Shown here piece after piece: positions 46,476-58,022 of a stretch of DNA of 64,000 nt. Position 1 is the first letter of the stretch; each line of letters starts with the position of its first letter. Source of the DNA: Gautieria morchelliformis (lineage: Eukaryota > Basidiomycota > Agaricomycetes > Gomphales > Gomphaceae); the NCBI GenBank assembly GCA_015179125.1, contig WHVA01000261.1, positions 1 through 64,000 on the forward strand, written 5' to 3'. The position numbers were made by a program, and so were the translations under genes. Below the pieces are notes generated by a model. It saw nothing but the letters and a program-made list of their open reading frames with translations. It did no database searches and was not told the origin of the DNA.

Positions 46476-47575
46476 ATGGTGCGCCCTCAAGCCCTATTCA
46501 ACTCTGCAGTCGATGTGAATGGTGCCGACAACATATTCGACCAAACGCTACTGTCCCAAGAGGACAGTTCCTCGGGCGAGGTTATTCTCGAGGTTCGACC
46601 CAAGGCGGTCCCGAGGCCCATCGAGGAGGATGGTGCCATAGACATGCGGAAACCGTGGCAGGAAGGGCCGAAAGGCAAAAAGGTGAGTGCCAAGTGTGGT
46701 CTTTTAATGACGTCGCTGACTTGACTAGTATAAACGCATGCTGTTCTCGTACCACCCCACCGACTTGTCCCTATACGGGTACAAGCTCGCTGACGGAGGA
46801 CCTCGTGAGTGGCAACTTGCGACCAAGGCCGAGGCGAGGTGCACGCGCTGCGAAGAGCACGACTACACCTGTTTGTGCACCGTGAGCCTCGACTATGGGC
46901 TCGGCGACCTTGGGGCCTGCGTTTGGTGCAGGACACGGTCGCTGGGCTGCAGTATAGCCCATGGCCGCTGCAGTAAAGTGAACAAGGGGAAGGGTCAGGC
47001 GAGCGAGGGCAAGAAACGGGCGCGGAGCGAGAAGCAAGGATGGACCGAGGCCGAGGAAGGAGGCCAAGGTTCGGGATGAGGTGGGGGATGGAGACTCAAG
47101 TAACTGGGTCGAGCAGAACTTGGAGGCGAGGGTGGAGCGGATGGAAGCGAGACAGAGCGAGGAACAGGGAAAGGTTGGGGAAGCAAGGCAGAGTGAGGGG
47201 GAGGTAGCCGAGGTGGAGGAAGGTCAGAAGGCGAAGAAGGACAAGAAGACGAAAAGGTCAAAGCGAAGTGTGGAGATGAGGGAACTGATAGTGGCGGTGA
47301 GGGATGTGGGAAATAAGGTTGGTGAGGTTGGAGAGAAGGTGTGCGAGTTGTTGGGGGAGTTTAGGGCTGCAAATGACAGGATGAACAGGGCAGATGTAGA
47401 GTTTATGAGGATAAGGAGGAGGCGAAATTATTTGAAGCGGATGCAGGCGGTGAGAGATTTGGCGAATTATGGGGGACATGGGGGTCTAGTGGAGCGAAGT
47501 AGTAGTAGTAATGAGGAGGAGTCAGGCGAGGATAGCGAGGGAAGCGAGGGGGAAGATATGAGGATGTTGGAGTAA
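46476..47575 (+). CDS. Antisense accessory gene in chromovirus: cysteine cluster plus coiled coil
   Basis: Exon 1 is 46476-46682, intron 46683-46728 (46 bp, GTGAGT...CTAG), exon 2 from 46729. The splice keeps phase (GKK-YKRMLFSYHPTDL). Two cysteine sets follow, CTRCEEHDYTCLC and CVWCRTRSLGCSIAHGRC, spaced C-x2-C-x6-C, reminiscent of Zn2Cys6 clusters but not a textbook match. A Lys/Arg-rich stretch and a long heptad-like segment (VRDVGNKVGEVGEKVCELLGE) come next, then an acidic tail. A single-base frameshift near 47030 separates the two halves (first frame stops at 47079; second runs to 47575). It lies opposite to gag-pol, between the chromodomain and the 3' LTR. Function unknown. Confidence 0.6.
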
Positions 47576-48693
47576 CCTAGTAATGGAATAATGGAATTTT
47601 TCTTGGATTTTATTGATTGTTATGTTTTGTTCGATTGCGAGGGGATTTTGTTATCTAACTACTGGGAAGTCATGGGATTAAAAGGAATGATCATAGAGCA
47701 GTCAATGGTCCTGGCTTGCCTGGATAAGACTCGTGGAAGTCAGTGACCAGCTCCGAGGCATGATCAAGCTCGGAAGCGAGGATCCACGAGGTTTCTTCAT
47801 CGGTACCTTCATAATCAGTCCACCTGACGAGATAGAGCAGCTTGCAGCTCTTTCGTCTATTATCGATCTTGGAGTCGAGGATTTCGGAGACTTCGAACTC
47901 AGGCTCGCTGTCGATGAAGACTGGGGGTGGAGGAGGCTGAACTCGATTCGGGATGGTGTTGGGCGAGGCTGGTTCGAGCATAGATATGTGGAATACTGGA
48001 TGGACTGAACGCATGTGTTCTGGAAGTCGAAGAGTGAAGGAGTGAGTACCTGCTCGGGAAATGATCTCAAAAGGACACAAGAACTTCTCGGAGAGCTTCT
48101 TGGTAGGCTGAGTTGTTCTGAAGTACTGTTCCTTTATAAAGGCAAGGGATCCTACTTGGAAATCAGGGCGGGCTTGCGACGAACATCGGCCAAGGCTTGG
48201 TAGGTCTTCTGAGCCTCGAGGATGGTGCGGCGAAGTTCTTGGTGAAGCTCGTCCAGGTCAACCACGAAGTCTCGAGCTCGTGCCGAGGTGAGGTCGCACT
48301 CGGGGTGAACCGCGAGGTTCGGGTGGTAACCCTTGTTAGCAAAGAACGGGGATATACCAGTGGTTGCGCTAGGTGCATTGTTGTAAGCGAACTCGGGTAG
48401 GGGAAGGAGCGAAGCCCAGTTGGACTGCTGATAGTTGCAGTAAATCCTGAGGTACTGTTCCAAGGTCTGGTTAGCACGCTCGGTCTGACCGTCACACTCG
48501 GGATGATATCCCGAGGTGAAATGCAATCGCATGTCCAAGGCTTTCCCTAGAGAACACCAGAAGTGCGAGATGAACTCGGAACCCCTGTCCGAGGTGACAT
48601 GTGAGGGGACTCCATGCTTGGAAAGGACATGGAGGACAAAGAGGTGGGCGAGCTCTTGCGAGGTTATCTTGTCTGTGGTTGGAATGAAGATAA

Positions 48694-49189
48694 TGTAGAG
48701 GACAGGAATTATAGGCAGTAGGTATGGACTTGTTGCTCAAAAGAATAGACTAGAAAACAATTCACTCTCTCAGTGAATTTAGTTGTCACTATAAATATAT
48801 TATACACTACCTAGAAAACAATTCACTACAGAGGATTTCTAGGTTAATAAATCGAAAGAATGCTAGACTAATTTACTTGCCTCTCTCAGTGAATTTAGTT
48901 GTCACTGAGAGAGGGGGAAACTGTTTCACTGCGCATGTACTACTACCCGGCCCTTTAGCGCCCAAGAGCTCGCGCGTCGAAGTCATTTCAGACTCCGCTG
49001 GGTGCAGCCGCTTGTGAAAGTAGGAATAACAAGATGAAATGGGAGATAGGGAGTGAGTGGAAAATTTCGAAAATAACCAGAGAAATGGATGCATGATACA
49101 AGAACAACATGAGAAGAAATTGAGAAAGCACACAACAAATTGGATATATTATGCTTGATTTTGGTGCAGGAGCATCAATGCACCCAACA
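48694..49189 (-). mobile_element. Solo LTR, family 1
   Basis: 496 bp, plus-strand ends TGTAGAGGACAG...CACCCAACA; target duplication GATAA at 48689-48693 and 49190-49194. Inserted in the integrase core of the chromovirus. Confidence 0.95.
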
Positions 49190-52105
49190 GATAACCTGCT
49201 TAGTGAAGCGGTCAACAATCACTAGTATGGAGGTGAACTCGGATGAAGGTGGGAGCTGCTCAATGAAATCCATAGAGATGGAGTTCCAAGGCTTCTCGGG
49301 AACGGGGAGTTGTTTCAGGAGACCATAGGGCTTGTGATGTTGCGGCTTGCTTCGCATACAAGTGGTGCAAGTCTTGCAATACTCCTTGACAAAGGATCTA
49401 ATCCCTGGCCAAGTGTAGTCTCGTCGGATCAGCTCCAAGGTCTGTAGACCCCGAAGTGTCCCGAGAGAATGTGGTCGTGCTTGTATTGCAGGATGTGAAG
49501 TCGAAGGTCTTGGGCCACTGGAACATAGGTTCGGTTGTCAAGCTTGAGGAAGCCCTTGGGGTCTGTGGTCCACCTCGGGTCATTAACCAAGCTGAGGTGC
49601 GACTTGGCTATGGGGTCCGAGGGGAGGTTCGCTAGTATGTCAGCTCGGATCTGCTCAGTATCAAGCAGCGAAGCAGCTCGGAGTACGACGGAGTGAGGTT
49701 AGTAGCTCTAAGGGACGATGCCAGCTGGTGTTGAGTAAACACTGGCTGTAGGTTCTGTGGGTTTATGGTGGCATAGTCGCTATTCCCCTCTTTAAGGTAG
49801 ACGTCCCATCGTCTAGTGAGAGAGTCAGGCTTTGTTCTGAGGCGACCAGGTCGGAAACGGATGGTGAGGTTGAATTGGGAGAGGTATTCTGACCACCGAG
49901 CTTGTCGACGCGTTAAGAGCTTCGTTGTTGAAAAGTATTCGAGGTTCTTATGATCGGTTATAACATCGACAGGGTCGCCAGAACTCTCGAGGTAGTATCA
50001 CCAGCATTGAAAAGCTTCAAAGATCACTAGGAGCTCCTTGTCGTGAATATCATAGTTGAGCTTGGTAGAGGTGAATGTGCGGGAGTGAAAAGCGACGGGA
50101 TGAAGTTCGCCTTCCGAGGTTCGCAACGATAAGATTGCCGCTAAAGCGTAATCTGAAGCATCAGTCTCTATGATAGCGGAAGATCAGGAATCCAGTGGGT
50201 AAGGATAGGAGCCGTAGTGAACGCCTTTTTCAACAGGTTGAAGGCTTGTCGACAATCCTCGGAAAAGTTCCAAGGTGTACCCTTGCGGGTAAGTCGGGTG
50301 AGAGGAATGGTGATGTCCGAGTAGTTGTGAATGAAATGCCAGTAGAAATTGGTGAAACCGAGGAAAGATTGGACGTTGCGAACTTTGCGAGGTTCAGGCC
50401 AGTCTTGAATGACCTTTACCTTGTTGTCCGCCATAGTGAGGCCCTCGGGAGAGAGTATGTAGCCGAGGAATTCAACCGAGTCGCGATGAAACTCGCATTT
50501 GTCCTATTTGGCGAAGAGGTTGTTGAGTTGCAGTTGTCGCAGACTTCCTTGACATGTTCAACATGTTTGGAGGGGTCACTGGAATAGATTAGAATGTCAT
50601 CCAAGTATACCACCACACAAACGTCCAAAAGGTCAGCGAAAATCTCGTTCATGAATCTCTGGAAAGCAGCAGGGCCATTAGTAAGACGAAATGGCATAAC
50701 CAACCATTCAAACGACCCATAGTGAGTCCTGAAGGCGGTTTTCCATTCGTCACCCTCGGCCACCCGTACGAGGTGGTAAGCGTGACGAAGGTCAATCTTC
50801 GTATAGATGCGAGCATTCTTTGGGGCATCAAGTAAGTCAGCAATCAATGGCAATGGATACCGATCTTTTTTCGAGATCTTGTTTAAACCTCGGAAGTCGA
50901 CACGCAACCGAAGTGAGCCATCTTTTTTGCGAACAAACAATACCAGTGCACCATGAGGCGAGCATGAAGGTCAGATGAAACCGATGTTCAAGTGCTTGTC
51001 AATGAACTCGCAAAGTGCTTTGAGTTTGGAAGCTGAAAGAGAGTAGATGGGGCCGATAGGCGGCGAGGTCCCTTCTTCAAGGTTGATCTTGATATCGTGG
51101 GGTCGGTGGGGAGCTAGAGTGTCAGCGCATGCTTTGCTGAAAACATCTGCAAATTTGTGATATACTTCGGGAACATGTTTCTTAACGTTCTCAGAAATCT
51201 CGGAAGAGCTTTCTCCTGATGTTGCTCCTCGGGCGAGGAGCTCAGGCGAAGCCGGATTGAGCTGAAACACTTCGGACCCTTCTAATCTGGATGCGCACAT
51301 GAAAGTGGGTGCATTGATTAGGGACACGAGCGGTGCTTGCAACTTCGGAGGTGAGTTCTGAGGCGAGGTCGAAGGTGGAGGTGAAGATGCCGTAGGCGAA
51401 GTCGAAGTCGTAGCCAAACCTGAGCGGGCTGAAGTCACTGGAGTCGTAGTCAAATCGATGGTCTTGAAAGTAATACTGCCCAATACCCAGTCAATCGACA
51501 GATTGTAGCGGGTGAGCCAGTTGTGGCCAAGTACCACCGAGCAACTCGAGTCGAGCGAGGTTACGTAGAAGGTAACCCATTGTTGTTTGGCAGTCGGAAA
51601 GCAGATACAGAGGTCTAGAGCTTGGATAATGGTAGTGTTAGTACTACCGTCAAATAGTTTCAAGGGTATAGGAGAGACAGGATAAGCAGGCATAGAGTAC
51701 TTCTGGACAAATCTGGATTCAATAAAACAATCGGATGCAATGCCATTCCATTCTCGTCCCCCCGTAAGGTCTACAAAACCCCATCCGGTCCTCGCTCCCA
51801 ATACCCGCCATCACTACCCCATACCATCAACCTGTGGCCCGCAGTCAACTAATGCAACAAAAGAGACGTCAGGAAGCAAAGGGGAGGTTAGGTTTACATT
51901 AAGGGAATCTTTGGACAATGAATGAGCAGCGGCACTGAGTCTGAGCACACGGGTGAGGTTACCGCAATCCTCGGATCGTGTGGTTCTGAGGTTGCCACCT
52001 ATTTTTTCACCTCCGTAATGGAGGCCAAAGTCCCCTCGTTCGGGGTCTTCGCTGCCCTACCTTTAGAACCGCTACTGTTGGTAGACTTGTTCTTCGGGCA
52101 GTCCT

Positions 52106-52843
52106 TGTTGAAAGTATTGAAGAGCACAATATTAACATATTAATTACAACAAACACGAACCCATATCACAACCGATACATCGATAACCCCTCTCGGAGCA
52201 TATACATTACGACACTAGCACCCGAGACCGCCGGACCATCATATGCCCACTCGACCTGACCCGATCACAGCCCCCGACTCCTCCGATGTCACAGGGACAC
52301 ATAACACGTGTTACCATGACCTATAACACCCAAGAACCCTATCCAAGACCACCGAGCCCATCCCAAATCACGCGCCTTCCATCAGTCACGTGATCCAATC
52401 AAGGGATGCGACGTGTCGAGCCGACCCTGCCTATACCCAGACTATGCCCCCTATCCATCACCAAACACCCGTGTCCTCATCCTGTTTTACACTCCATCTC
52501 CAAGCCCAACTTATACAGCGCACGTCGACACTCCTATCGTTGTACACGTGCCGCTCACCCCATTCCGTCATTCCCTTAGTATCACACCACTAATTCCTTG
52601 ACCGCCAAGCGCCATCAGTAACTAATAAATACCTAGCTCCATGTACAATTAACTAGCAGTGAAAATCACACTTTGTTTCGCTCCTCACACAAGTAATAGA
52701 ACTTTAGTCGACATAATTCATAAGACACACACACTCGCTGCGTGTGCAGATATTCCTGTCGATCCCAAGCCTTACTCGATTTATCTCATAATTGAGAGAT
52801 TAAATCACATTGTCTTAAATAATATTCCCAACACTAAACAACA
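52106..52843. mobile_element. Solo LTR, family 3
   Basis: 738 bp, TGTTGAAAGT...CTAAACAACA; target duplication GTCCT at 52101-52105 and 52844-52848. It cuts the Gag zinc knuckle GHVVKDC of the chromovirus. Confidence 0.9.
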
Positions 52844-54014
52844 GTCCTTGACGACGTGGCCTTTGGTGCCGCAAAGCAGGCAAAGGCCTGGTCGATCCGA
52901 CATTGGCGCTCCTCGGGAAGCAGTTTACCGTCTTTCCCGAGCTTGCTCGATATGTCGGGCTGGCTCTTGTTGTTCGAAGAGTTGTTGTTGGAACCCTTGC
53001 CGTTGTTGTTGGTCTTGTTGTGGTTCTTGTTGTTATTGGAACCGCTGGCAGACTGATTGTTGTTAGTGGCATTGCTGCTGGACTGATTAGTGGTGCGCGT
53101 GGGCTGGGAGCTATGACCATTGATCATAGCGTCATATTCCTTATGCTCCCAGTAATGGCTGTCGCATTCCAGCGCGAAGTTCCTAAGCTCGGCGAGGCTG
53201 CGGAATCGAGGGAAGTGAAGCAAATCGTCCTTGATTCATTTGGCCAAGCCCTTGTAGGCGAAGTGTTGGAGGGCCGCATCATTCCACTGAGTCCGAGTCG
53301 AAGCTCGGGCGAAGTCGATAAAGAATCACGTGGCCTTGTGGTGCTCTTTCATAATGATCTTCTCGAGGTCAATCTCGGCTTGTGCAGCATTGTCGTATGG
53401 GCCGAAGTTGAGCTCAAGCTCGGCCTTGAAGTTGTCCCAGTCCTCAAGCCAATCTGGCTCGGGTTGGACCTTGCTGAGGATCGCCGGTTCAAAGTACTGT
53501 AGAGCTGAACCAGACAGGTAAGAGATAGCATACTGTACCTTCGAGGCCCAAGTTTGGAAGGCTGAGGGGCGATCTCGGAAGTTGAGTATGCATTGGAGGA
53601 AGAAGGTGCGAAGCTTGGCCTGGTCAGTACCGTCATGACTATCCGGTTCCTTGACCTTGGCTCGTGCTTCGGACTCGCGAGGTTTCGCGAGCTTGATGAA
53701 CACTTGACGCATCAGCTTGTTGTCCTCGAGGTCGCCAAGGTCCTCGGGTGGCAGGTTGGGGATGTCCCGATTGTTGTCAGAACCTCCAGAGCCATCACCT
53801 GGATCACCGGAGGGGTCACTGGGGTTAGCCCTACCTTTGCCTTTGTTACTAGGCTTGGCGGGGTCTGCGAGGGGTATCCCCGGGGACGGTGGTGAATCGT
53901 CGGGGGCTTCCGAGAAACATCGTTGTTCTGAGATACCCCGAAGGGTGCGGGAACAAGTTATCATGGACATAGTGAAGAAAAGGGATACGTAGGGTTTAAG
54001 CAGTCTGAAAATAC

Positions 54015-54262
54015 TGTTACGATACGATCTTTCGTAAGGTTGACCGAGCTCGGGGGTGAACGATACATGAGAGCCGGACCCGAATCTTGTTGACCAGAGG
54101 CTCGGTGAACACTGGATGACTTGTGTAGTGGGATGTTCGCTTGCCGGTCTTGCGGCACATAGTCGGGGCCAATGAATCACATTGGCTGGAGAGACAAGCA
54201 CCAGCTCTAATTGGAGACCACAGTCTGGGAGGCAAAGAGGTCTGTGTATTGATGTAAGACTC
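54015..54262 (-). repeat. 5' LTR remnant of the decayed chromovirus
   Basis: It starts TGTTACGATACGATC like 44512, then diverges after about 45 bp. The outer end is not found; gene-like sequence begins close by. Confidence 0.5.
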
Positions 54263-54320
54263 CATATAACTTATTGATGTTGCGAAAACCCATAATCCTG
54301 AGCATCCTTAGGCTTTCCTT

Positions 54321-55380
54321 GTGTTCTCAAAAGGAGAAGTCTCTTGTGCCTTAGCCGCACCTCTAGTTGGTTCTCCATTGCTGACAGAGACAGAACAATG
54401 TGACCAAGAAGGACTGCCATATAGATATTGGAAGACAGAAGATATTTCGTCCTCAACGATTCCTTGGCTTAAAGAAAATGGCTTTCTTGGGCATGGCAGC
54501 ACTGGCACGGTGTTTGTCAAGCTTTCAGAGAGTGAGGAGTCACGGGATAGATTGCACTTGGAAAGTCTTTGGTATGGTAAGATTGCAGAGAGAGAACAAG
54601 CGAAGGATATCCTCCCCACATTCTTTGGGCGGTTTCGACACTCCTTTTTTGACGTGCTGGTTTTGAGTAAAGAAGGAAATGATCTGACTTCTTGGAATGA
54701 CTTAGTTGAAGATGAGAGGTATGTGCCACCTGTCGTGAGTTCTATGACCCAACAACACGCTTCAGACTAGAATTATTCTCCATGGCTCTGAAGTTGCACC
54801 AGGCGGGACTATGCCATGGCGATCTTGAGCCACGGAATGTACTACATTCCACTACCGGCCAGCTGAAACTGGTCGATCTGAGTGAGGCGTCAGAACACCA
54901 GTGTTGTACAGTGGTAAGTTCATCCTCGCCAGTTATCTTTGTTATTTGAGTTGACTGTGTGAATATCTCATAGCAATCAGGCGGTCGAAAGCGTCATCAA
55001 TCACACCACTGTTTGGAACTAATTCGGCTCTGACGTGCACTGGATCTGGATAGTCCTAAGGGTGGTTGTTTCAATGCTAAAGATACCTGGGAACTCATAG
55101 ACAAGAGGCTTTGGGAGTGTGAAGAATGGAACCCCACTGCCGAGAAATTCCAGGAGTTTGTCTGTCATTCTTCCCACATTCCACTGTCTGTACCTTACCC
55201 TGCCAGCAGGGCCATGAAGATAAACTACTGCCTTGACGAGGAGGATTTCCCATGCTCACACACTGAGCTTGCTATGTGCCCTGTCACACTGACTAAGGAC
55301 CTAGAGAAATGGCAGATTGTTTGCAACCACCATGCCCAAAAGGCAGGCATGGAAAAAGTGGGAAGGAAAGGGCGACCTTA
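54321..55380 (+). pseudogene. Fungal protein-kinase-like gene, 5'-truncated and interrupted by a stop
   Basis: Exons 54321-54718, 54766-54913 and 54974 onward join in phase across introns of 47 and 60 bp. The product has a glycine-rich loop LGHGSTGTVFVK, the catalytic loop HGDLEPRNVL (Asp and Asn present) and VDLSEAS in place of the DFG block. This pattern is found in lineage-specific basidiomycete kinase-like proteins. A TGA at 55031-55033 interrupts the third exon; the same frame continues (RALDLDSPKGGCF...AKDTWELIDKRLWECEEW) to a TAG at 55380, so the stop is best read as CGA to TGA. No start codon is seen; the chromovirus LTR lies just upstream. The 3' end recurs inverted at 41957-42227. 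Confidence 0.75.
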
Positions 55381-56641
55381 GTGGGTATGGAAAGGGTGAG
55401 CTTAGTGGGTGTGATTGATGGAAAAGTATTTGTGGGGAACCTGGCATGACGATGACATTTTCATGGACATTGTAATTAGCATCAATGATGATTTGGGAGG
55501 GTGTTTGGAATTACTATAATATCAGATGTTTACTAATAAAAGTGATGTTCCCATAAAACTACATCTTTAAATAGTGATATCTTTTCTGAAACTATTCCAT
55601 CATTAAAAAGCAATTCTGGGAAATAGTTCTCCATGTTACACGCTAAACAATTAAAGGTCATTTAATAGAATCCATTGTATATGATTTCCTTCTGTTTATA
55701 GGTATCTGTTAATACTTTTGTTGGTACTCCATTTTTTAAAAACTAAACTGCAGTTCTTTCCATGTAAAATATGTAAGATATTATTGGAGATTTTTCATGC
55801 TACAACCTTCCTAATTAAGCAAACCCGGCCAGGTATTCTTAGTATGTTGAATCAAATAGAAATATATTCTAGTTAATTCACCCTTCCGAGGTAACACATA
55901 TGTATTTAAAGGTGTCAATGCCATACATGTGTATGAAATGTACCATCTAAGGGAGTATACCTTTTAAAATTCTTAAAGTTCTAACTCACCACAGTGCTTC
56001 ATAATCTATTCATCTCTTAAAAGATGCTTTGTTTCATGATGTACAAATAAGTTTTAAAAATTCCAAAAGTTTTAAAATCCAAATTATGTTTAGAATAGAC
56101 TCCAAATATTTAAATGATCTTAAGGAGATATTACAGTTTGATACTTCTTATAGTTTCTGAACAACCTCCTTGATAGATGCCTATTGGCTATATATATAAG
56201 GTAATTCAGACCACTCGGAGCTCTTTGCTAGCAGATGCACAAAGCTATGGCGATGGAATATACGAGCCGACGTTTGAGCTCGCCAAAAGCTAAATGTGAG
56301 GTCACAGATACATTGGTGCCCAAGCTCTAATTGAGGTTTGCGAGCAGTTACAGAAAGCTATTCCAATGGAATATGAATGCCGACATTTGAGCTGGTCATA
56401 ATGGTGACATGAGGCCACAGAGACATTGGTGGCAAAGCTCTTATTGAGGAGAGTTACTGAGATTCACAGAGGTATCTGCCAAACCTTGCCCAAACATTCA
56501 AGGTTTTTTAAGCCTAAAACGATTCACGGAGGATTCTTTCCAAGACATAACCACGCGAGGCATAGGCGACTGTGCCTCAACATCGTCAGAGAAACATTTC
56601 AAAAACATTTACCAGCGGCGGTGGTGTAGTCCGCTCCATTC
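55381..56641. other. AT-rich spacer with a 115-bp tandem duplication
   Basis: 55500-56220 is markedly AT-rich compared with the rest of the window and has no ORF of note. 56228-56450 holds two diverged copies of a unit of about 115 bp (AAAGCTAT...ATGGAATAT, CCGAC-TTTGAGCT, CACAGA-ACATTGGTG). Confidence 0.6.
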
Positions 56642-56713
56642 TTGGGTGGCAGCGTGGGAAAACCTGAGATCAGATGTGCGGCCTCGTCACTGCTTCAGCA
56701 TCCACCGTCGTCA

Positions 56714-57187
56714 ATGGCAACACTGTGGGAGCTCGTCTTACAAAAACTTGAATACCGCAGCTTGACCTCAAAATGGGGAAATGCAAGCTCTGTGACAAAC
56801 CTGGGATCTCACATGCTTGAAAACAATGATCCTCTCCCCGACCGCTGTGTATACGACCCAAATCTTCTCAATGCCTTAGAAGATGCGGTCACGAATGCTC
56901 TGCATCCGATACAGGTTGATCCAGCTCTCACCAGTGATTTGGAGACATTGCAGCGGCGGTATGGTTCAAGACCCAATCAAGGTGTTGACCTCTCTTTGGA
57001 GAATATGGCTCAAGGTTTTTTGGGGAAATACTGGCTCGCCAGAGCAGCCTTTATCATTGAAAAGTTTGTAAGGGTCAAAGGCGTAGGGAAAATCTTTGAG
57101 TTTGCTCCTGCATTCTTTATATCAATCAAAAATGTATATTTTCTCCATATATATAGAGCCTACTTGAACAGAACAGAAACAACCTAA
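56714..57187 (+). CDS. Unrecognised gene sharing its N-terminus with the homeodomain gene
   Basis: ATG at 56714 begins ATLWELVLQKLEYRSLT, and the minus strand at the window's right edge begins ATLWELISEKLEFRSLT, 7.2 kb away in convergent orientation. The rest (VYDPNLLNALEDAVTNALHP, VDLSLENMAQGFLGKYWLARAAFIIEKF) has no domain that I recognise. A GTAAGGGTC donor follows EKF near 57068, so the true gene probably splices there and the printed 3' end at 57187 is not real. As read, its stop overlaps the stop of the convergent gene. Shared N-termini suggest an inverted local duplication. Confidence 0.5.
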   Translation: MATLWELVLQKLEYRSLTSKWGNASSVTNLGSHMLENNDPLPDRCVYDPNLLNALEDAVTNALHPIQVDPALTSDLETLQRRYGSRPNQGVDLSLENMAQGFLGKYWLARAAFIIEKFVRVKGVGKIFEFAPAFFISIKNVYFLHIYRAYLNRTETT

Positions 57188-57560
57188 AATGACATCAAGC
57201 TATATGATGGTATCAAGGTTAGTGAGGCATGCGTACTCGACTCAGGTGGCGTATCACCGTAGTGTTCAGTAGGGTCAAGATTAAGCTTCTTCAACAATGG
57301 GTGTGCCTTCGACAGTGTCTCCCGCGCAGAGTTGCTGAGACGTTCCTTCATCTCTTCAAAAGTCTTGGGAGCAGGGGGCCTGACACACTTTGATTTGGCG
57401 GGGGTGTCTTTTCGGCTGCGGTAGTTTTGGAACTGTGGGCAAGGACTATAGCGAGTAAGACAGATTATTGTGGAGAGACGCACCCAAACCTTGACTTGCC
57501 GATAAGACAACCTGGAGACCTCTGCGAGGTGCTTTTTGTCTTCGAGGCTTGGGTGGCGAT

Positions 57561-58022
57561 TGTAAGGGCAACCCTGGCTAGTTGTGGAGACCACACTACC
57601 ACACAACTGACAAGGGGAAATCCAAAGTCTGTATAAATGAACAGAGCATACAAGAGAGGGGATTCTCACCTGACAAGGGGAAATCCAAAGAGAAAGTCTA
57701 AGGACCCCCAATGTCAGCGAGCCCGTATTATACTACGCTGCGCAGCCAGGGACAACACTTGGCACCCGCCATCAACCCTGCACCTCCCTGACCCTGGATC
57801 GACCCTTGATGTCACCTATTACGCGAGTCGCTTGATTTCCGACACTGTTCCGAGGGTGGAACTCGGAAATTGGAGTGGAACTGGGAAGGCGAACAGAACT
57901 GGTGGAAGTTCTCCCAGAAGCGGAATCATTTCCGAGAGCGGAGGCGGAGATGGAATCGGAATCGGAAGCGGAGTCGGAAATGGAGTCGGAACTGGAAATG
58001 GAAAACAGGGTGTCCCCTGACA
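57561..58022 (-). repeat. 3' LTR of the young chromovirus
   Basis: On the minus strand it starts TGTCAGGGGACACCC and ends GGTTGCCCTTACA. It contains GGAATCGG-type hexamer runs (57950-58010) and a 20-bp direct repeat CTGACAAGGGGAAATCCAAA at 57608 and 57671. Confidence 0.96.

Larger units (their letters stand above)
47691..54014 (-). pseudogene. Chromovirus gag-pol, broken
   Basis: Gag (about 53970-52849): NFGPYDNAAQAEIDL capsid part, Asn-rich linker, a damaged knuckle. Protease (51740-51480): FIESRFVQKYS, VVLGHNWLTRYN. RT (50960-50420): [22 protein letters not shown]. RNase H region (50150-49800) is frameshifted. Integrase (49438-48152): TCMRSKPQHH, ISMDFIEQLP, HPECDGQTERANQ. The chromodomain (FEVSEILDSKI...YLVRWTDYEG) ends at 47691. 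TGA replaces expected Arg near 53325, 53232 and 50970. Solo LTRs interrupt the Gag knuckle (52106) and the integrase core (48694). Confidence 0.85.
44512..54262 (-). mobile_element. Decayed Ty3 chromovirus with antisense gene
   Basis: Read on the minus strand: 5' LTR remnant (54262-54015), gag, protease, reverse transcriptase, RNase H, integrase, chromodomain (ends 47691), then 1.2 kb carrying an antisense gene, a GGGGGGGGATAC purine tract (46304-46316) and the 3' LTR (46303-44512). Three other LTRs sit inside it: 44906-46146, 48694-49189 and 52106-52843. The 5' LTR matches the 3' LTR clearly only over the first 45 bp, so the element is old or rearranged. Confidence 0.8.

Noticed and set aside
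47258-47479. Minus-strand ORF opposite the antisense coiled-coil gene
   Set aside because: It has low complexity and no domain; the plus-strand frame has a splice, cysteine motifs and a coiled coil.
44507-54315. TAGGC at 44507-44511 and at 54311-54315 as the target duplication of the decayed chromovirus
   Set aside because: The base pair before the right TAGGC is not an LTR end (no CA), and the LTR similarity stops about 250 bp earlier; the match is probably chance.
54321-55380. Assignment of the kinase-like gene to the FunK1 family
   Set aside because: The catalytic loop HGDLEPRN and the VDLSEAS block do not look like FunK1; I keep only the broad kinase-like label.
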